From Streptomyces hoynatensis (GTDB lineage Bacteria > Actinomycetota > Actinomycetes > Streptomycetales > Streptomycetaceae): a stretch of DNA of 64,000 nt. This document shows, piece after piece, positions 41,746 to 50,160 of this stretch. The stretch is from positions 467,322 to 531,321 of the forward strand of contig NZ_RBAL01000002.1 in the NCBI RefSeq assembly GCF_003626535.1, read 5' to 3'. The position numbers were made by a program, and so were the translations under genes. The notes beneath the pieces are model-generated. The model was not told where the DNA came from, ran no database searches, and saw nothing but the letters and a program-made list of their open reading frames with translations. The stretch's first letter is position 1. Each line of letters opens with the position of its first letter.

Positions 41746-42612
41746 CTACGGCAGCGTGAGGATCTCCGCCCCCTCCTCGGTCACCAGGAGCGTGTGCTCG
41801 AACTGGGCCGAGCGCCTGCGGTCCCTGGTCACCACCGTCCAGCCGTCCTCCCACATCTCCCACTCGTGGGTGCCCAGGTTCAGCATCGGCTCGATGGTGA
41901 ACGTCATCCCGGGCGCCATCACCGTGGTCGCCGCCGGGTCGTCGACGTGCGGGATGATCAGCCCCGAGTGGAAGGAGCTGTTGATGCCGTGCCCGGTGAA
42001 GTCGCGCACCACCCCGTAGCCGAAGCGCTTCGCGTAGGACTCCACGACCCGGCCGATCACGTTGATCATCCGGCCCGGGCGCACGGCGCGGATGGCCCGC
42101 TCCAGCGCCTGCCTGGTGCGCTCCACCAGCAGCCGCGACTCCTCGTCCACGGCCTCGGGGCCGCCGACCAGGAAGGTCGCGTTGGTGTCCCCGTGCACGC
42201 CGCCCAGGTAGGCCGTGATGTCCAGGTTCACGATGTCGCCCTCGCGCAGCACCGTGGAGTCGGGGATGCCGTGGCAGATCACCTCGTTGACCGAGGTGCA
42301 CAGCGACTTCGGGAAGCCGCGGTAGCCGAGCGTCGAGGGGTAGGCGCCGTGGTCGCACAGGAAGGCGTGCGCCACCTCGTCGAGCCGGTCGGTCGTCACC
42401 CCGGGCGCGATGTGCGCCGCGGTCTCCCGCAGCGCCTGGGCCGCCACCCGGCCGGCCAGCCGCATCTTCTCGATCGTCTCGGCGTCCTGCACGTGCGGCC
42501 CGGCGTAGCGGGCGGGGCCAGGGCGGCCGACGTACTCGGGCCGGGGAATGGCGGCCGGCACCTGGCGGGCGGGGGAGAGCGTGCCGGGAGTGAGGAGCGA
42601 CTGGCCAGACAT
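41746..42612 (-). CDS. map: Type I methionine aminopeptidase
   Basis: A 288-aa metallopeptidase removing N-terminal Met from new proteins. The five metal ligands sit in the usual blocks: [19 protein letters not shown] (two Asp), [13 protein letters not shown] (His), [10 protein letters not shown] (Glu) and [14 protein letters not shown] (Glu). An N-terminal extension of about 40 aa carries the linker [12 protein letters not shown] seen in actinobacterial MetAP with SH3-binding-like sequence. ATG 42612 follows a moderate purine stretch. Divergent from the small gene at 42666. Confidence 0.95.
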   Translation of the reverse strand: MSGQSLLTPGTLSPARQVPAAIPRPEYVGRPGPARYAGPHVQDAETIEKMRLAGRVAAQALRETAAHIAPGVTTDRLDEVAHAFLCDHGAYPSTLGYRGFPKSLCTSVNEVICHGIPDSTVLREGDIVNLDITAYLGGVHGDTNATFLVGGPEAVDEESRLLVERTRQALERAIRAVRPGRMINVIGRVVESYAKRFGYGVVRDFTGHGINSSFHSGLIIPHVDDPAATTVMAPGMTFTIEPMLNLGTHEWEMWEDGWTVVTRDRRRSAQFEHTLLVTEEGAEILTLP

Positions 42613-42665
42613 GGGGCCGAGTCTACGGGCGCTCCCGAACGGGCGCGGGCGGGCAGGATAGGGGC

Positions 42666-42941
42666 ATGGCCGCCTTCGGACGTCTCATCAGCCGCCTGTT
42701 CTCCCGCGAGCCCTCCGGCAAGCCGGGGGAGTGGTACTACTGCCTCAGGCACCGCAGGGTCGAGGAGGGCCCGGACTGCCCGGCCAAGGACCGGATGGGG
42801 CCCTATCCGGGCCGCACCGAGGCCGAGCACGCGATGGACCTGGCCAGGGAGCGCAACGAGCGCTGGCGCAACGACCCGCGCTGGAGCGACGACCGGGACC
42901 AGGACCGGGACGGGGAGCCGGGCCCGGGCGGCGGCACGTAG
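42666..42941 (+). CDS. Small conserved hypothetical protein (91 aa)
   Basis: A basic/acidic 91-aa soluble protein. A conserved-looking centre ([35 protein letters not shown]) is followed by a charged Asp/Arg/Gly tail. The centre reads like a streptomycete family of small proteins without known role. ATG 42666 follows AGGGGC; a CAGGAT -10-like box 7 nt further up would also allow a near-leaderless message. The two Cys are spaced 16 residues apart. Confidence 0.75.
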   Translation: MAAFGRLISRLFSREPSGKPGEWYYCLRHRRVEEGPDCPAKDRMGPYPGRTEAEHAMDLARERNERWRNDPRWSDDRDQDRDGEPGPGGGT

Positions 42942-43001
42942 CCGGTGGTGCGCGGCGGGGGCGAGGGGCCGCCCCGCCGGGCGCGGTGGCAGGATTCAGG
43001 C

Positions 43002-43682
43002 ATGACACCTACCAAGGACCCCTGGGAGCTGCCCGACGTCTCGGGGCTGACCGTCGGCGTGCTCGGCGGCACCGGCGACCAGGGCCGCGGCCTGGCCTAC
43101 CGGCTGGCCAGGGCCGGTCAGCCGGTGATCGTCGGCTCCCGCGCCGCGGAGCGCGCCGAGGCCGCGGCGGCCGAGCTCGGCCACGGCGTGCGCGGCCTGG
43201 ACAACGCGGGCTGCGCCCGCGAGAGCGACGTGGTGATCGTCGCGGTGCCCTGGGAGGGACACGCCAGGACCCTGGAGGCGCTGCGCGAGGAGCTGGCGGG
43301 CAAGCTCGTCGTCGACTGCGTGAACCCGCTCGGCTTCGACAAGCGCGGCGCCTACGCGCTGGTCCCCGAGGAGGGCAGCGCCGCCCAGCAGGCGGCGGCC
43401 CTGCTGCCCGGGGCCCGGGTGACCGCGGCCTTCCACCACCTGTCCGCCGTGCTGCTCCAGGACCCGGCCGTCGAGAAGATCGACACCGACGTGATGGTCC
43501 TGGGCGAGAGCCGGGCCGACTGCGAGCTGGTGCAGGCGCTGGCCGCCAGGATTCCCGGGATGCGCGGCGTGTACGCCGGGCGGCTGCGCAACGCCCACCA
43601 GGTCGAGGCGCTGGTCGCCAACCTGATCTCCGTCAACCGCCGCTACCACGCACACGCCGGAGTCCGCCTCACCGACATCTGA
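43002..43682 (+). CDS. npdG: F420:NADPH oxidoreductase (NADPH-dependent F420 reductase)
   Basis: A 226-aa protein. The NADPH-binding N-terminus reads GLTVGVLGGTGDQGRGLAYRLA, with VIVGSRAAERAE (Arg for the 2'-phosphate). The F420 site includes VVDCVNPLGFDKRG and the AFHHLSAVLLQDP block. The family passes hydride between NADPH and the deazaflavin F420. ATG 43002 begins the conserved part and has a short AGG-containing leader. It is probably monocistronic; a 10-bp tandem repeat separates it from the next small gene. Confidence 0.9.
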   Translation: MTPTKDPWELPDVSGLTVGVLGGTGDQGRGLAYRLARAGQPVIVGSRAAERAEAAAAELGHGVRGLDNAGCARESDVVIVAVPWEGHARTLEALREELAGKLVVDCVNPLGFDKRGAYALVPEEGSAAQQAAALLPGARVTAAFHHLSAVLLQDPAVEKIDTDVMVLGESRADCELVQALAARIPGMRGVYAGRLRNAHQVEALVANLISVNRRYHAHAGVRLTDI

Positions 43683-43710
43683 GCCCGCCCCCGACCCGCT
43701 GCCGCCCCCT

Positions 43711-43760
43711 TCACGACCCTTCACGACCCTTCACGACCGTCCACGACCGTTCCCGACAGC
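43711..43760 (+). repeat. 10-bp tandem repeat, five units
   Basis: Units TCACGACCCT, TCACGACCCT, TCACGACCGT, CCACGACCGT and TCCCGACAGC follow without gaps in the 103-bp gap before the small membrane protein gene. The leftmost copies are identical and the array decays rightward. Confidence 0.85.
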
Positions 43761-43785
43761 CACGCGAGAACCGCCCGGAGCACCC

Positions 43786-43992
43786 ATGTCAGAGACCGCC
43801 CAGCAGGCGGCCGCCGCCGCCCAGGCGCGGCGCCTCGCCCGCTACGCCCTGCTCGTCTGCGCCCTGACCCTGGCCGCGGCGGTGCTGTCCTTCGTCCGGG
43901 GCAACTGGCTCGGCGTCGTCTGGCTGCTGATGACCGGCCTGTCCTCGAACATGGCCTGGTACTACGCGCGGCGGGCCCGCACCGCCCGCTGA
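43786..43992 (+). CDS. Small membrane protein (68 aa)
   Basis: A 68-aa protein. The N-terminus is Gln/Ala-rich, followed by two membrane helices (about 21-38 and 42-58) and a basic C-terminus (YYARRARTAR), giving cytoplasmic ends. The WLLMTGLSSNMAWYYARR segment looks conserved in streptomycetes. ATG 43786 follows GGAGCACCC. Role unknown. A hairpin follows and separates it from the convergent ABC exporter genes. Confidence 0.75.
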   Translation: MSETAQQAAAAAQARRLARYALLVCALTLAAAVLSFVRGNWLGVVWLLMTGLSSNMAWYYARRARTAR

Positions 43993-43993
43993 G

Positions 43994-44029
43994 CCTGGCC
44001 GGCCCGCGGCGCCGCCGGGACCGGCCAGG
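43994..44029. terminator. Bidirectional hairpin between convergent genes
   Basis: CCTGGCCGG at 43994-44002 pairs with CCGGCCAGG at 44021-44029. The loop contains a further GC-rich inner pairing. It sits between the stops at 43992 (+) and 44037 (-). Confidence 0.75.
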
Positions 44030-44036
44030 GCACGGC

Positions 44037-44837
44037 TCAGGCCGTGCGGGTGCGGAACCGCGCCACCGCCAGCGGGGCGGTGACCGCCGTGATGCCGGCG
44101 GACCACAGCAGGACCCCCAGCGCGGGCCCGGCGACGGCGCCGCCGTTGACCAGGTTCCGCGAGGCCTCCGCCAGGATCGACAGCGGGTTGGCGTCGGCGA
44201 ACGCGGCCAGCCAGCCCGGCATCGTGCCGGTCGGCACGAAGACCGAGGAACCGAACTGCAGCGGCATCAGCGTCAGCAGCCCGAACGCCTGGATCGCCTG
44301 TGAGGTCTTCAGCGTGAGGCCGAGCAGGATGAAGATCCACACCAGCGAGGCCCCGAACAGCGTGGAGAGACCGGCCGCGCCCACCAGCCCGGGCCACCGG
44401 CCGCCCACGTGCAGCCCCACCAGGAAGCCGACGCTCAGCAGCACCACGCAGGAGAGCAGCAGCCGCACCACCTCCATCGCCACCTTCGCGATCAGCACCG
44501 AGGAACGGGCGATCGGCATCGACCGGAACCGGTCCATCACGCCCTTCTCGAAGTCCTCGTGGATGCCGGTGCCCACGGCCATGGCGATGGTGACGCCCAT
44601 CATGCCCAGCAGCCCCGGCACCACGTAGTTCACGTAGGCGCCGCGGTCCTCCGAGAGCGCGCCGCCGAACACGTAGACGAACAGCAGCGTGAAGACGACG
44701 GGCATCACCAGGGCGTCCATCATCGACTCCGGGTCCTGCCGCGCCTGGAGGACGTTGCGGCGGAACAGTGCCCCGATGTGCCGCAGGCCGTTCCGCAGCC
44801 CGATCCTGGCGTCCTCGACCCGCCCGGTGTCGCTCAT
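44037..44837 (-). CDS. ABC-2 type exporter permease (DrrB-like)
   Basis: A 266-aa membrane protein with six helices. The ABC-2 signatures are NVLQARQDPESMMDALVMPV, a FVYVFGG opening of helix 2, and the MDRFRSMPIARSSVLI coupling segment. The late block is PLQFGSSVFVPTGTMPGWL. It pairs with the upstream ATPase, from which it is translated through a four-base overlap. Together they resemble daunorubicin-type drug or lipid exporters. Confidence 0.92.
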   Translation of the reverse strand: MSDTGRVEDARIGLRNGLRHIGALFRRNVLQARQDPESMMDALVMPVVFTLLFVYVFGGALSEDRGAYVNYVVPGLLGMMGVTIAMAVGTGIHEDFEKGVMDRFRSMPIARSSVLIAKVAMEVVRLLLSCVVLLSVGFLVGLHVGGRWPGLVGAAGLSTLFGASLVWIFILLGLTLKTSQAIQAFGLLTLMPLQFGSSVFVPTGTMPGWLAAFADANPLSILAEASRNLVNGGAVAGPALGVLLWSAGITAVTAPLAVARFRTRTA

Positions 44838-45925
44838 GCCACTGCCTCCCGCGTCTCCCGCGCCTCGCGTCCCCCGGGTCCCTCGTGCCCCTGGTCGTGC
44901 CCCTGGCCGCCTTCCGGCCCGCCCTCCCGGTCCTGCGGCGTCTTTCGCCGCTCGCCGGCGGGGCGGCCGGTCAGCAGCAGGAACACCTCGTCCAGGCTCG
45001 GCAGGTGGGTCCCGATGTCGGCGATGCCGAAGCCGCGCGCGGCCAGCAGCCCCACCACGGCGGTCAGTTGCGCGTCGTCGAGCACCGGCAGGCTCAGCTC
45101 GCCCTCCGCCGCCCCGGCGCCCGCCGGGGTGGCCGCGGCGAGCCCGGCCTCGGCGAGCGCCGCCGCCATCGCCGCCAGCTGCCCGGGGTCGGCCGGGCGC
45201 ACCCGCAGCGTGCGGCCCCCGACCCGCGACTTGAGCTGCTCGACGGTGCCCCGCTCGATCACCCGGCCGTGGTCGATCACCGTCAGCTCGCTCGCCAGCC
45301 GCTCGGCCTCCTCCATGTACTGCGTCGTCAGCAGCACCGTGTTGCCCTCGGCGACGATGCGCTGGATCTCCTCCCACACCTCGTTGCGGGTGCGGGGGTC
45401 GAGGCCCGTGGTCGGCTCGTCGAGGAAGAGCACCCGCGGCACGCCGATCATGGAGGCCGCCAGGTCGAGGCGGCGGCGCATGCCGCCCGAGTACTTCCCG
45501 GCCGGGCGCCTGGCGGCCTCGGCCAGCGAGAACCGCTCCAGCATCTCCTCCGCCCGCAGCCGGGCCCGGGCGCGCGGCAGGTTCAGCAGCCGCCCGATGA
45601 GGTAGAGGTTCTCAAAGCCGGAGAGCTTCTCGTCGACCGAGGCGTACTGGCCGGTCAGGCCGATCACGCGGCGCAGGTGCCGCGGCTGGCGCAGCGGGTC
45701 GAAGCCGGCCACCCGCATCGTGCCCGCGTCGGGGCGCAGCAGCGTGCACAGGCAGCGCACCAGGGTGGTCTTGCCCGCGCCGTTCGGCCCGAGCACCCCC
45801 ATCACGGTGCCCGGGCGCACGTCGAGGTCGACGCCGTCGAGCGCCCTGGTCTCGCCGAACCGCTTGACGAGCCCGCGGACTTCCACGGCGTTGGGCTCGG
45901 GGCCCGTGGAGTCTTCTCGCGTCAT
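44834..45925 (-). CDS. ABC exporter ATPase (DrrA-like)
   Basis: A 363-aa ATPase. Walker A is GPNGAGKTT, the Q-loop is IGLTGQYASVDEKLSG, the signature is YSGGMRRRLDLAASM, Walker B is VLFLDEPTTGLDP and the switch His lies near the expected TTQYMEEAE (His replaced by Gln, as in DrrA relatives). The DrrA-type C-terminal extension (GGRTLRVRP, then LDEVFLLLTGR) is followed by a charged Gly/Glu/His tail of about 35 aa. Substrate unknown; self-resistance or lipid export is plausible. A panB terminator hairpin and a short repeat lie upstream. Confidence 0.93.
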   Translation of the reverse strand: MTREDSTGPEPNAVEVRGLVKRFGETRALDGVDLDVRPGTVMGVLGPNGAGKTTLVRCLCTLLRPDAGTMRVAGFDPLRQPRHLRRVIGLTGQYASVDEKLSGFENLYLIGRLLNLPRARARLRAEEMLERFSLAEAARRPAGKYSGGMRRRLDLAASMIGVPRVLFLDEPTTGLDPRTRNEVWEEIQRIVAEGNTVLLTTQYMEEAERLASELTVIDHGRVIERGTVEQLKSRVGGRTLRVRPADPGQLAAMAAALAEAGLAAATPAGAGAAEGELSLPVLDDAQLTAVVGLLAARGFGIADIGTHLPSLDEVFLLLTGRPAGERRKTPQDREGGPEGGQGHDQGHEGPGGREARETREAVA

Positions 45926-45948
45926 GGGGGCACGCTGACAGCCCCCGC

Positions 45949-45981
45949 CGACAGGCCACCGACAGGCCGCCGACAGGCCGC
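45949..45981 (-). repeat. 11-bp tandem repeat, three units
   Basis: CGACAGGCCAC, CGACAGGCCGC and CGACAGGCCGC follow each other, 24 bp upstream of the DrrA-like start on the minus strand. Confidence 0.8.
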
Positions 45982-46041
45982 CGACGTCCCGCTTGTGGCC
46001 GCCTGCCCCCGGCCCGCACCCCGCCGAAGGCCCGGACGCGC

Positions 46042-46080
46042 GTCCGCCCCCGCCCGTCGCGCGGACGGGCGGGGGCGGAC
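46042..46080. terminator. Strong hairpin downstream of panB
   Basis: Two 17-nt arms, fully complementary, flank a 5-nt loop (GCGCG). The left arm begins GTCCGCCCCCG. It lies 71 bp after the panB stop on the minus strand and is the strongest intrinsic-type hairpin in the window. Confidence 0.85.
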
Positions 46081-46150
46081 GAGGCGGGCGCCGGGGCCTT
46101 GGGCCACCGGCCTCGGCTCACCGGCCGCGGCGGGCGGGCCGCCGGGCGGC

Positions 46151-47050
46151 TCAGCCCTGCGCCGGCCGCCGGTGGAAGCTGTGCTCCTCGGCCGGGTAGG
46201 CCCCGCCGACGACGTCCTCGGCGAACGCGCGCGCCGCGTCCCCGAGCACCTCACGCAGCCGCGCGTACTGCTTCACGAAGCGCGGCGTCCTGTCGCCAGG
46301 CCAGTCCGTCATCCCGGCCATGTCCGTCCAGACCAGCACCTGCGCGTCGCAGTCGGGACCGGCGCCGATGCCGATGGTCGGGATGTGCAGGCTCCTGGTG
46401 GCCTCGGCGGCGATCTCGGCCGTCACCAGCTCCAGCACCACCGCGAAGGCGCCCGCGTCCTGCACCGCCTTGGCGTCCCGCAGCACCTGCTGCGCCGCCT
46501 CCTCGCCGCGCCCCTGCACCAGGTGCCCGCCGTAGGCGTGCACCGACTGCGGCGTGTAGCCCACGTGGGCCATCACCGGAATCCCGGCCTCCACCAGCGT
46601 CCTGACCTGGTCGGCCGAGCGCTCGCCGCCCTCCAGCTTCACGGCCCCGACCCCGGCCTCCTTCACCAGCCGGGTCGCGCTGCGCAGGGCCTGCGCCGGG
46701 CTCTCCTGGTAGGAGCCGAAGGGCAGGTCGCCGACGATCAGCGCCTGCCTGGTGCCGCGCACCACGGCCGCCGCCAGCATCACCATGTGGTCCAGCGTCA
46801 CCGGGACCGTGCTGTCGAATCCGAGGTGGGCATTGCCCGCCGAATCGCCCACCAGCATCACCGGGATGCCCGCCTCGTCGAAGACCGAGGCGGTCATCGC
46901 GTCGTAGGCCGTGAGCATCGGCCACTTCTCGCCGCGCGCCTTCGCTTTCGCTATGTCCCGTACGGTGGTCCGGCGGCTCCGCTTGCCGCCGTAGAGCCCA
47001 GACACCTCCGGCCGCGTGGCCGGGTCCTGGACAGGCGTGTGCTGCGTCAT
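46151..47050 (-). CDS. panB: 3-methyl-2-oxobutanoate hydroxymethyltransferase
   Basis: A 299-aa enzyme of pantothenate (coenzyme A) synthesis that makes ketopantoate from 2-oxoisovalerate and methylene-tetrahydrofolate. Family blocks: WPMLTAYDAMTASVFDEAG, VMLVGDSAGNAHLGFDST, GDLPFGSYQESPAQAL, VKLEGGERSADQV, AHVGYTPQSVHAYGG and IPTIGIGAGPDCDAQVLVW. The metal Asp and catalytic Glu regions are intact. ATG 47050 has AGGAG with 7-nt spacing, so the earlier part of the open frame is discounted. Followed by a strong terminator hairpin. Confidence 0.96.
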   Translation of the reverse strand: MTQHTPVQDPATRPEVSGLYGGKRSRRTTVRDIAKAKARGEKWPMLTAYDAMTASVFDEAGIPVMLVGDSAGNAHLGFDSTVPVTLDHMVMLAAAVVRGTRQALIVGDLPFGSYQESPAQALRSATRLVKEAGVGAVKLEGGERSADQVRTLVEAGIPVMAHVGYTPQSVHAYGGHLVQGRGEEAAQQVLRDAKAVQDAGAFAVVLELVTAEIAAEATRSLHIPTIGIGAGPDCDAQVLVWTDMAGMTDWPGDRTPRFVKQYARLREVLGDAARAFAEDVVGGAYPAEEHSFHRRPAQG

Positions 47051-47245
47051 CACGCTGCTCCTGTTCACATTCGTCTCGAGGCGCCATTCCGGCGTCCCCG
47101 GATCGCCTCCATCGTCGCACCGACGGAGCAACGGGGAAAGACGGGCGCGCGAGGCCGCCGGCGGCGGACGGCGGCGGCGCTCGCGCCCGGAGAGGCGAAA
47201 TCCCGTGGTGCGAACGGCTGATATAACGGAACCTCGGGCGCCGCC

Positions 47246-48364
47246 GTGACCGTCTTGTGCTCTGACGCACCCCGGACTCCGCGGAGGGGCCGGGCGCAGT
47301 GGCCATGGTCAGTCGACGCAGGGACGGCACGCTTGTACACCCCCGGAACCCAGCCGGACCAGGACGCCGAGGACGGCGGCGGACCCGAGACGGAAGCCGC
47401 GGGAGCCGCAAGCGCGAAGCCGCGCTGGAGCGACCGGGCGGGGCTGTGGCGCCGCGGCTGGTGGGTGGGCGGCAGCTCGCTGTTCCTCGCGCTGGTGCTG
47501 CTCGTCCACGCGAAGGTGCCCAACGAGATCGGCAACCTCGGCAGCCTCCTGCAGACCTTCCTGCCCTGGCTCGGCCTCGCCGTCCCGGTGCTCGTGGTCT
47601 GCGCCGTGCTGCGGCGTTCCGCCACGGCCCTGGTCTGCCTGCTGGTGCCGATTCTGGTGTGGCTGAACCTCTTCGGCGGCCTGCTGATCGACAAGACCTC
47701 CGACGGCGGCGCGCTCATGGTGGTCAGCCACAACGTGGACGCCGACAACGCCGACCCCGAGGGCACCGCGGAGAAGCTGGCCGGCAGCGGCGCCGACCTG
47801 GTCGCCCTCCAGGAGCTGCCGCAGAGCGCCATGGAGACCTACGAGGCGGGGCTCGCGGCGGCCTACCCCTACCACGCCGTCCAGGGCACCGTCGGGCTGT
47901 GGAGCAGGTACCCGCTCAGCGACACCGCCCCCGTGGACACCGGCATGGGCTGGGTCAGGGCGATGCGGACCACGGTCAGCACCGACGCCCTCGGCGACAT
48001 CGCGGTCTACGTGGCGCACCTGCCCTCGGTGCGGGTGCAGTTCCGGGCGGGCTTCACCGCCGAGCGCAGGGACCGGGCCGCCGAGCTGCTCGGCCAGGCC
48101 ATCTCCGAGGAGGGCCTGCACCGGGCGGTGCTCCTCGGCGACCTGAACGGCACGATGAACGACGGGGCGCTCGCCCCGCTCACCTCCCAGCTGCGCTCCA
48201 CCCAGGGCGCGGCGGGCGCCGGCTTCGGCTTCAGCTGGCCGGCCGGGTTCCCGATGGCGCGGATCGACCAGATCCTGGTCCGCGATCTGGAACCGGTCTC
48301 CTCCTGGACGCTCCCGGCCACCGGCAGCGACCACCTGCCGGTGGCCGCCCGGCTCGACCCCTGA
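47246..48364 (+). CDS. Membrane-anchored endonuclease/exonuclease/phosphatase family protein
   Basis: Up to 372 aa. An N-terminal variable part precedes three membrane helices (about 75-145) and an EEP-fold domain (about 155-370). The domain carries VVSHNVDADNADPE, DLVALQELPQ (metal Glu), VYVAHLPSVRV, VLLGDLNGTMND (Asp-x-Asn) and GSDHLPVAARL (final Asp-His). All catalytic residues of the DNase I-like family are present. The active site should lie outside the membrane; phosphodiester or phospholipid substrates are possible. The start is uncertain: GTG 47246 lacks a good ribosome binding site, and TTG 47332 or an internal ATG could be used. Confidence 0.85.
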   Translation: MTVLCSDAPRTPRRGRAQWPWSVDAGTARLYTPGTQPDQDAEDGGGPETEAAGAASAKPRWSDRAGLWRRGWWVGGSSLFLALVLLVHAKVPNEIGNLGSLLQTFLPWLGLAVPVLVVCAVLRRSATALVCLLVPILVWLNLFGGLLIDKTSDGGALMVVSHNVDADNADPEGTAEKLAGSGADLVALQELPQSAMETYEAGLAAAYPYHAVQGTVGLWSRYPLSDTAPVDTGMGWVRAMRTTVSTDALGDIAVYVAHLPSVRVQFRAGFTAERRDRAAELLGQAISEEGLHRAVLLGDLNGTMNDGALAPLTSQLRSTQGAAGAGFGFSWPAGFPMARIDQILVRDLEPVSSWTLPATGSDHLPVAARLDP

Positions 48365-48427
48365 GCCGGCGCCCGGGCAGGTCCGCCCACGGCCGCATGC
48401 CCCCTCCCGCCGCTTGCCCCACTTTTC

Positions 48428-48497
48428 CTCGGTTACCCTCGGCTACTCTCGGTTATCCTTGCCTCCTCTCGCCTCGTCTCGCCTCCTTTCGACGGGC
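48428..48497 (+). repeat. 10-bp tandem repeat, about seven decaying units
   Basis: Starts with CTCGGTTACC, CTCGGCTACT, CTCGGTTATC and continues as CTTGCCTCCT, CTCGCCTCGT, CTCGCCTCCT. It is pyrimidine-rich and ends about 70 bp before the HtpX start. No gene overlaps the 48365-48565 gap. Confidence 0.8.
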
Positions 48498-48565
48498 TTC
48501 GCCTTCCTCCCGGCTGTTTTACGTTTGAGGGGTAACGGCGCAGACGGCGCCGCCGGGAGGAAGGC

Positions 48566-49459
48566 ATGTCGCGCACGAGATTCGCCGCAGACCGCAAGCT
48601 CACCAGCCGCATGGTGCTGACCATGTTCCTCATCGGGCTGCTCTACGTGGTCTTCGTGGGGCTGCTGGTCTGGGCCCTGGGGGACTCCTGGCCGCTGGTC
48701 GTGGTGATCGCGGCGGCCCTGTTCGTGCTCCAGTTCTGGTTCAGCGACCGGATCGCGGCCTTCAGCATGGGCGCCCGTGAGGTGACCCCGGAGCAGGCCC
48801 CCGAGCTGCACGGCGCCGTGGACCGGCTGTGCGCGCTGGCCGACATGCCCAAGCCCAGGGTGGCCATCGCGGACACCGACGTGCCCAACGCCTTCGCCAC
48901 CGGCCGCAGCCGCCGCACCTCGCTGGTCTGCGCCACCCGGGGCCTGCTGCGGCGGCTGGAGCCCGAGGAGCTGGAGGGCGTGCTCGCCCACGAGCTCTCG
49001 CACGTCGCCCACCGGGACGTGGCCGTGATGACGGTGGCCGCCTTCCTCGGCGTGCTGGCCGGGCTCATCACCCGAATGGCCCTGTGGACCGGGCTCGGCC
49101 GCTCGCGGAACAACCAGAACGCGGCCCTGCTGCTCGTCCCGCTGGTCAGCGCCGTGGTCTACGTGATCAGCTTCCTGCTGACCCGGCTGCTCTCGCGCTA
49201 CCGCGAGCTGTCCGCCGACCGGTCGGGCGCGCTGCTCACCGGGCGTCCCTCGGCCCTGGCCTCGGCCCTCACCAAGGTCTCCGGCCAGATGGCCCGGATT
49301 CCCACCCGCGACCTGCGGCAGGCGGAGCCGTTCAACGCCTTCTTCTTCGCCCCGGCCTTCTCCGGGCACAGCCTCAGCCGGCTGCTGTCCTCGCACCCCA
49401 CCCTGGAACAGCGCCTCGACCGGCTCGGCCGCCTCTCCGCCGAACTCGGCCGCCCCTGA
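48566..49459 (+). CDS. htpX: HtpX-like M48 membrane metalloprotease
   Basis: A 297-aa protein. Two N-terminal membrane helices (about 17-60) precede the M48 zinc site GVLAHELSHVAHRDV (HExxH), two more helices (about 150-210) and the third ligand region SRYRELSADRSGALLTG (Glu). The SHPTLEQRLDRL end is typical of HtpX. It degrades misfolded membrane proteins. GGAGGAAGGC precedes ATG 48566. The PspAB gene follows 107 bp downstream on the same strand, a combination seen in many actinomycetes and suggesting an envelope-stress unit. Confidence 0.93.
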   Translation: MSRTRFAADRKLTSRMVLTMFLIGLLYVVFVGLLVWALGDSWPLVVVIAAALFVLQFWFSDRIAAFSMGAREVTPEQAPELHGAVDRLCALADMPKPRVAIADTDVPNAFATGRSRRTSLVCATRGLLRRLEPEELEGVLAHELSHVAHRDVAVMTVAAFLGVLAGLITRMALWTGLGRSRNNQNAALLLVPLVSAVVYVISFLLTRLLSRYRELSADRSGALLTGRPSALASALTKVSGQMARIPTRDLRQAEPFNAFFFAPAFSGHSLSRLLSSHPTLEQRLDRLGRLSAELGRP

Positions 49460-49492
49460 GAGACCCCAGGCCGCGCCCGGGCGGACCCGGGC

Positions 49493-49551
49493 GAATCCCC
49501 GAGACCCCGAATCCCCGAGCCCCCGAGACCCCGAGACCCCGGGACCCCGAG
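49493..49551 (+). repeat. Irregular 8-9-bp repeat (ACCCCGAG-type)
   Basis: About six to seven copies of GACCCCGA or close variants run up to the GAGGAGG ribosome binding site of the PspAB gene. Confidence 0.75.
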
Positions 49552-49566
49552 AGAGGAGGCGGAACC

Positions 49567-50151
49567 GTGGGCATCCTCGACGTGATCCTCGGCCGCAGCA
49601 AGCCGGTCAGGCCCGACCTCGACCAGCTCTTCGCCGTGCCCTCGGCGGCCCTCACCCTCCAGGCCGGCGCGGGCTTCGCGCCCACCGGGCTCGGCTCGGT
49701 CTGCTTCGCCAGCGTGGAGGGGGGCGCGTTCTCCCAGGTGCGGCGCGACGTGCAGGAGCTGCTCGACGCGGACACCGCGGCGGGCGGCGTGCCCGTCGAG
49801 TTCAGCCAGGACTCCTACGGCTACACCTGGCTCCTCGTCCGGCAGCCGACCACCGAACTCGCCGCCCTGGTCAACGACCTGCACGCGGTGAACACCCTGC
49901 TGCGGGACGCCGGCTTCGGCCCGCAGCTGCTGTGCTCGCTGGTCGGCTTCCAGGACGCCCAGGCCAGGCCGCTCGCCCTGGTCTACCTCTACAAGCGCGG
50001 CACGTTCTACCCCTTCGCCCCCGTCCCCGGCGCGGCCGAGCGCCGGGACAACGAGCTGGAGCTGCAGATGCGCGGCCTGCTGGGCGACGACCTGCGGCTG
50101 GAGCAGGACCTCGCCCGCTGGTTCCCGGTCTGGGGCGCGCCGGGCCTCTAG
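49567..50151 (+). CDS. pspAB: PspA-associated protein PspAB
   Basis: A 194-aa cytoplasmic protein matching the PspAB family: GILDVILGRSKPVRPDLDQLF at the start, then VCFASVEGGAFSQVRRDV, SQDSYGYTWLLVR and VYLYKRGTFYPFAPVPG. PspAB is encoded with HtpX and PspA-type genes and is thought to help phage-shock-type membrane protection. GTG 49567 follows GAGGAGG at ideal spacing, and the conserved domain starts exactly there. A short minisatellite precedes it. Confidence 0.9.
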   Translation: MGILDVILGRSKPVRPDLDQLFAVPSAALTLQAGAGFAPTGLGSVCFASVEGGAFSQVRRDVQELLDADTAAGGVPVEFSQDSYGYTWLLVRQPTTELAALVNDLHAVNTLLRDAGFGPQLLCSLVGFQDAQARPLALVYLYKRGTFYPFAPVPGAAERRDNELELQMRGLLGDDLRLEQDLARWFPVWGAPGL

Positions 50152-50160
50152 CGGCCGGGT

